NCBI GenBank assembly: GCA_016286535.1
Contig: JAEESZ010000006.1
Location: 1 to 64,000, forward strand
DNA: 64,000 nt
Source of the DNA: Treponema sp.
Lineage (GTDB): Bacteria; Spirochaetota; Spirochaetia; Treponematales; Treponemataceae
Direction of reading: 5' to 3'
Shown here: one piece after another, positions 60,101 through 64,000 of the stretch
Position numbering within the stretch: position 1 is the first letter of the stretch
Layout of the letters: the number at the start of each line of letters is the position of its first letter
The notes under the pieces: model-generated
The model's database searches: none
Told to the model about the DNA's origin: nothing
The model's input: only the letters and a program-made list of their open reading frames with translations
Program-made: the position numbers and the translations under genes

Positions 60101-63100
60101 AATTCCTTCCAACTTTGAAACTACCCTTTCAGGCCTTTCTGTTGGAAAAAATTACATTGCCTTTGTTGCAGTTGATTACCTTGGAAATGCAAGAAAAGAT
60201 GCAATCACCGTAAAAAACGAAAACGATTCTTATTCAACCTACAACAATATCAGCCTTAACGTAGATACAGAAAGTCCTATTATTACCTGTAATCAGACAG
60301 GACAGCAGTTTACAAACGGAGTTTCAGAAATAAAACTAGACGGAAACTGTTACGATCTTCCTGACGATGGAACAATAGACTGCGCCGGTCTTAAGAGCAT
60401 AAAAATCATTCTAAACAAGCAGACTATAGATGCTCAGATATTTGAACCTGAAAATGAAGGGGACACTTACACCTGGAAAGCCACAATTCCAATCTCATAT
60501 CTGGCTAATCTTTCTTCGGGAAAAACCTACAATGTAAATGCCCTTGTTACAGACTATGCAGGCAACTCAAACTCTGCAAAACTCTTCAATCTTTCTTTTG
60601 ATACAGAAAGTCCTCAGGTTGTAATAACAAATCCTCTTCCTTCAAGCGAAGATGAAGACAGCATAATCAACGGAAAAATCACCTTAAGCGGAAACGTTGA
60701 ATATTCCGGCTCTGATCCTTCAAAGCTGGAGCTTTACTACTCTGAATCAGGACCCGACACAAGCCTGGAAGATCCGACTAAGCCAGATTTAAGCAGCCTT
60801 ACCCTTATTAAAGAAATTAATGAATCTTCAAAAATTTACAGCTGGAAATTTGAAGACATTGATATATATACCCGCTCCGGCGTAACTGAAGATAATCCAT
60901 GTAAGAAGGTTTATCTTATTCCTGTTGTTTATGATTATGCAGGCAACTGGCGGGCAGATTATTTTGAATACTATGTAAACCAGAACGCAGACCGTCCTGT
61001 TATTAATATTTCCAGCATGGATAACAGCGAATCATGGCTTACAAAAGATACAATTCAGGGAAGCATAAGTGATGATGACGGTATTAGTGAATTGTATATT
61101 TCTCAGAATCCTGAAAACTGGGGAAGTAAGCGCAGCGTAACAAACGGAAACTGGACCTATGAACTTAGCGGAGGAGACGGTGAAGGAAAAACCCTTTACT
61201 TTAAAATTATTGATAAAGAAGGAAAAACCTTTACCACCGGCGGAGAAAAGTTCAAAAGACCATACTATCTTTTTGCAGAAACTGATACTTCTTCAATTTC
61301 AGAAGAGGATTTTGGCTTAGATAACACAGATCCTATTATAGTTAATCTTGATACCAGCATTCCTCTTGTTGCAGAGCTTGGCCTTGTAAACGGCAGCGAT
61401 GCTGCAAATCTTATAAGCGCTTCAACTGTTGCAGCAAGCCCTACCGATGCTACTTATAAAATCAGTGGAAACCGTTATATTGGTGGAGAAAGTAAATACT
61501 TTAAGCTTTATGTTCCTGTTTATGAGAAAAATCCGGTAACAATAAAGGCTCAGATTTCTGACTCAGACGGAAACGTAGAAACTTCAAAATACAATACCTG
61601 GTCAAACGGAAATCTTACTGCTATAAGCGGCGATGAAATTACCCTTAAAAAGGTTGATTCTGTAACTTATACTCCGGCTGAAAGTGGAAAGAGCTATCAA
61701 TACTATGAATCTGAAGTTTTGACTGCAGGAAGCGAAGTTGTATCTGGCCTTAAAGCCATTACCATAACTGCTTTAGACAAGGCCGGAAACAAAACTCCGG
61801 TAACCAAGAACGTTCAAATGGATAACAGCGGCCCTGTAATTAAGATTTTCAGTCCTGCTACAAGAAGTGAATTAACCGGAAAAATTACAATTACAGGTTC
61901 TGCCATAGACGGTATTTCCGGCACAAAGAACATTTTCTATCATATTCCAACTAAAGCAGAAAGAGAGGAATGCGAAGCTTTAAGCAGCGAAGAAGGAAAA
62001 ACTGCTTATCTTGCTTCTTTAAGCTGGAAAGGAAAACTTTCAAGTTCATCTTCTGCAACTATGTGGAGTTTTGTATTTGACGGTTCAGAAAACGATTCTT
62101 TTGAAACTTACGACAGTTCAAATTATGCCCTTTCTATAGAAAACGGTGTATACGAAATACCTGTTTACTTTAAGGCCGTTGATGAAGTCGGCAACTATAC
62201 AATCTGTACAGACTTTATAATTAATCATAACCCGGACGGAGACAGACCTAAGGTTGAATTCACCTACCCTCTTGTAAGCAATTACGACAAAAATGCCACT
62301 TACATTACTCTTGGTGGAACAATCCGTCCAACCGGAACTGCAATAATTCCATCCGGAACTACAACCGTAAAAAGTGTTTACCTGCAGATTGCTGCTGCAG
62401 ACAGCAGTTTCACTGACAGCGACAAGACCACGGCTTCTTCAAGGTACGGCTTTACTGTTGTAGATGCCTATACCGTAATAAACGAAATTAGGAATACTTC
62501 TTACTCATCTTCTACAAACTTTACAAGTGAACAGCTTAAGTCTTTAGGTTTTGCAAGTAAGGAAGAATTAGATTCCTGGTGGGGAATCTGTGCTAACGGT
62601 TCTGCTTCATGGAATATTGCCTTGAATTCAAACGAAAAAATGAATCCTCAGGGAAACAGCACAAATGATATTAAAATAAGGGCCTGCGCAGTAAATGCTG
62701 AAGGTAAAATGGGAGCCTGGTCCGGCGGAGACAACGTAATAGAAATCCACATTGATAACAAGGCTCCAGGCATTGAATACTCAATTAATCAGTATGATGC
62801 AGAAATAACATCTTCTACTGCTTCTACAGAGTTAACTGCAAAAGCATCACTTCCATACACTGCAGATATGTATTTAAGGGGAAGCTGGTACCTTGTTCTT
62901 GATGTTCTTGATGAATCGGGAATCAGTAAACTTGAGGTAAAGGAAGGAAATCAGACTCTTACAGCCGATACAGGATATTATACCTGTGCACTTTCTACAG
63001 AAGAAAAGAACGGTTACAGGGTATTTGTAAAAATTGCAAAGAGCAGCAGCTACACAATCTCTGCTACAGATATGGATACTGGTTCTACACCTCACACCGC

Positions 63101-64000
63101 AAGTCAGACCTTTGCCTTTACTCTTGATAACGATGCTCCAACTTTAGACAACATAAAAGGAAACGAAGCTCTTCTTTCTTTAACAGATGCTTATACTGCA
63201 AACTCTATTGTAAACAAAAATTATGTTTACACAATTTCAGGCGATTCAACAGATGAAGCTTCGGGCTTTAAGAATATTGCCTTCTACTTTATAAGAAAAT
63301 CTGACAGTAAAAAGACCTTCTCTTCGGGCGAAGTAATTCTGGATCCTATGATTTCAACTTCAAGTGAAGACACAAAGGTTTCTCTTGAAGAATTAGAAAA
63401 ATTAACAATCAAACAGAACGAAGATGAATTCTACCTCTACGCTAAAAAGCACTCAGGTTCTTCAGACAGCGAAAGCTTTACTTCAGACTCAGCTTATGAT
63501 GAACATGTTCGCGTTGGCGGTTTAATTTTTATTGACGGTATTTACCGCCAGATTTCAAAAATTTCTGGAAACAAAGTAACCTTTGAACCATCTTCTACCA
63601 GCAGCCATAGCTCTGTAGATGCCTGGTTCCCTATTGCCCAGGTTATAGATAATACAAGTTCAGAAATTGCAACAGATCTTTCTACAAAACCGGTAACCTT
63701 CAAATCCGGAGATGACGCAGACACTATGCTTGAAAGCGTTACAAAATCTGGAAGTGTATGGAGTTGGGATGCCTCAATTCAGTCAGACAATCTTCCGGAC
63801 GGTCCTCTTGCCCTTGTAATTCTTGCCTTTGATAACGCAGGAAACGTAAACGGAAAGACCATAAAGGCAAATGTTTCTAACAACGCACCTCGTCTTGCAA
63901 AAGTAACCTTTGCAACCGACTTGAACTCAAACAACAGCTTTGAAACAAATGAATGCGAATCATACGACCTTTACGGTAAAACCGCGGAATATCAGTCTGC
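57126..64000 (+). CDS. giant lipoprotein 2 (3' end beyond window), paralogue of giant lipoprotein 1
   Basis: Open from the ATG at 57126 (AAGGA 8 nt upstream) to the window end: at least 2291 codons with no stop. Signal peptide MKNLSRKFEINFIGIFFLIN ends in FLSC, then TIGLGQSVDIQAPTLTITYP, nearly the same as giant lipoprotein 1. The two stay collinear: PVLMLTNPTSTG, FGQIIQF, SINVGNDNK, WVNPKNPLTLTGLVTDN, ILVEVYK and LPDGPLALVILAFDNAGN all have counterparts in order. Segments between them differ strongly, as in a pair of surface proteins under diversifying pressure. Where the window stops, the partner still has about 1000 residues, so this protein is probably about 3300 aa too. Confidence 0.9.
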   Translation, partial: MKNLSRKFEINFIGIFFLINLFLSCTIGLGQSVDIQAPTLTITYPPDSSYVCQDFYLAGSWNDDKSLKEILVEVYKGNDYIETLPASLNKDNTWSLHLNIKDEEAYPSTRGWPYSDGEYKFLAIAEDNGGHFSQSAKATFFIDNTPPVLMLTNPTSTGNENLEQFGQIIQFTGAFYDLCNKISDFQITFYDKNGELILPSDQNGNNLYDDEGNPITYRDYTNIMALGDSSPLTVARYYSSSQQSSDNQKVADVYSNLIGSENLINYEAGLSVEDSQVYFTVTVKDDAKVFQEPFGGNSNGEKRGNESSEIYKATVNMQRLIAGDLIKDFSLAAFAAYLNGTSNQFSAYSEQIDLIADAAKVSNDNISLSFEFNPQNNPTYTIGGYEIVSQLDESHTIDNYSGQGYKKAYVDNPVPLSINVGNDNKKIQTNTVSIYCIDTDAYTGEVTAATFSGEEGKKNFEAGYFTLLHTWDKSVYNRFLEWGKDYSSCYTQTDADSSITALTKTLVTPDCTAGHNYLFFVCGKDVSGNEILAYNSKGYGFCGAVATSAAKILIKEGKSLNSIINQDVFNCSASSLDDILYLSGTVASNIALKSFKYTVYVEDDNDPQINQLYTSSTDAISVAIKSYDQAPDYSENLLENYCYNLTSDSSLIYQWRVNTAAAADTFDEIISKGSGTYTVLIILDADNGDTSSTSRSFTLDTHAPVPELNTLTTSKSFTKDSRKMYWVNPKNPLTLTGLVTDNFSSSKACSSWIKIVAADKDGNEIDGSEWSPEDENGNLTILKGVNTLSFEIPANTISSEYYGANIYIYSKDAANNTGISETIALAFDTTGPKARHAQDGNGKDIYFRIGDYDNTDITSEDELWSDSLDKNVGGKYSTTTFGNATTIKVRGYYDDPQSGTKMVYYKLYTEEPDQATINTFFNSYESLSDGMFAPFADGEIEEKRVFYTGLAQNEENEATKGLVGTTTNGNDDEGSQTPVYSEGQINSKYYATIPSNFETTLSGLSVGKNYIAFVAVDYLGNARKDAITVKNENDSYSTYNNISLNVDTESPIITCNQTGQQFTNGVSEIKLDGNCYDLPDDGTIDCAGLKSIKIILNKQTIDAQIFEPENEGDTYTWKATIPISYLANLSSGKTYNVNALVTDYAGNSNSAKLFNLSFDTESPQVVITNPLPSSEDEDSIINGKITLSGNVEYSGSDPSKLELYYSESGPDTSLEDPTKPDLSSLTLIKEINESSKIYSWKFEDIDIYTRSGVTEDNPCKKVYLIPVVYDYAGNWRADYFEYYVNQNADRPVINISSMDNSESWLTKDTIQGSISDDDGISELYISQNPENWGSKRSVTNGNWTYELSGGDGEGKTLYFKIIDKEGKTFTTGGEKFKRPYYLFAETDTSSISEEDFGLDNTDPIIVNLDTSIPLVAELGLVNGSDAANLISASTVAASPTDATYKISGNRYIGGESKYFKLYVPVYEKNPVTIKAQISDSDGNVETSKYNTWSNGNLTAISGDEITLKKVDSVTYTPAESGKSYQYYESEVLTAGSEVVSGLKAITITALDKAGNKTPVTKNVQMDNSGPVIKIFSPATRSELTGKITITGSAIDGISGTKNIFYHIPTKAEREECEALSSEEGKTAYLASLSWKGKLSSSSSATMWSFVFDGSENDSFETYDSSNYALSIENGVYEIPVYFKAVDEVGNYTICTDFIINHNPDGDRPKVEFTYPLVSNYDKNATYITLGGTIRPTGTAIIPSGTTTVKSVYLQIAAADSSFTDSDKTTASSRYGFTVVDAYTVINEIRNTSYSSSTNFTSEQLKSLGFASKEELDSWWGICANGSASWNIALNSNEKMNPQGNSTNDIKIRACAVNAEGKMGAWSGGDNVIEIHIDNKAPGIEYSINQYDAEITSSTASTELTAKASLPYTADMYLRGSWYLVLDVLDESGISKLEVKEGNQTLTADTGYYTCALSTEEKNGYRVFVKIAKSSSYTISATDMDTGSTPHTASQTFAFTLDNDAPTLDNIKGNEALLSLTDAYTANSIVNKNYVYTISGDSTDEASGFKNIAFYFIRKSDSKKTFSSGEVILDPMISTSSEDTKVSLEELEKLTIKQNEDEFYLYAKKHSGSSDSESFTSDSAYDEHVRVGGLIFIDGIYRQISKISGNKVTFEPSSTSSHSSVDAWFPIAQVIDNTSSEIATDLSTKPVTFKSGDDADTMLESVTKSGSVWSWDASIQSDNLPDGPLALVILAFDNAGNVNGKTIKANVSNNAPRLAKVTFATDLNSNNSFETNECESYDLYGKTAEYQS

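Noticed and set aside
1..64000. CRISPR arrays, rRNA genes, insertion-sequence transposases, phage genes
   Set aside because: No regularly spaced identical repeats with unique spacers, no rRNA-like sequence, and no DDE or tyrosine/serine recombinase signatures were seen in any translated frame. The Rpn gene is the only transposase-related protein.

Overview
The window looks like a chromosomal segment of a gut or rumen Treponema (Spirochaetota). It has a low-GC backbone with GC-rich palindromic intergenic islands. It carries several families I know mainly from treponemes (SpoVG in a non-sporulating setting, DUF2804, long spirochaete-type hypothetical proteins, and many small lipoproteins with loose spirochaetal lipoboxes). 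It also encodes anaerobic formate metabolism and plant-polysaccharide functions: PflB/PflA, GH13, GH77 and a GH11 xylanase lipoprotein. The species cannot be fixed from the sequence alone.

Layout. 1-4.3 kb is an accessory patch: a DUF4160/DUF2442 pair, a Nudix hydrolase, small exported proteins, two attC-like palindromes placed exactly at gene stop codons, and a type III toxin-antitoxin locus with promoter, three diverged tandem RNA repeats, a terminator and a shortened ToxN-like gene. 4.4-15.4 kb is mostly alpha-glucan metabolism (GH13 enzyme, MalQ), with a DUF3800 gene preceded by its own small structured RNA, a PflX-type radical SAM protein, a symmetrical divergent promoter and PgeF. 15.4-23.7 kb holds the HflK/HflC operon, a DUF4230 protein and a heterodimeric ABC exporter. 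23.9-26.1 kb holds a short and a full-length Rpn nuclease gene and a lipoprotein. 26.5-33 kb is conserved core: rplU-rpmA, obgE-nadD-yqeK-LCP-rsfS, ispE, spoVG and tRNA-Gln. 33-45.6 kb holds pflA, an RluA-family synthase, pflB with a Fur-family-like operator on its promoter, a beta-CASP nuclease, DUF2804, a long hypothetical, a frameshifted GGDEF protein and a COG0523 metallochaperone. 45.7-64 kb is dominated by two paralogous giant lipoproteins (3299 aa, and one of more than 2290 aa cut by the window end). They are separated by a complete-looking type I toxin-antitoxin locus and the GH11 xylanase.

How it fits together. Xylanase and giant Ig-like lipoproteins at the surface, cytoplasmic GH13 and MalQ for alpha-glucans, and PflB/PflA for fermentation describe an anaerobic carbohydrate fermenter. 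The most unusual layers are regulatory and RNA-level: three separate small-RNA-plus-protein loci, seven or more genes whose start codon lies only 5-9 nt after a consensus -10 box with no Shine-Dalgarno (apparently leaderless), a mirror-symmetric divergent promoter sharing one palindromic -35 hexamer, and two reading-frame breaks in homopolymer A runs, one of which is a canonical A-AAA-AAG slippery site.
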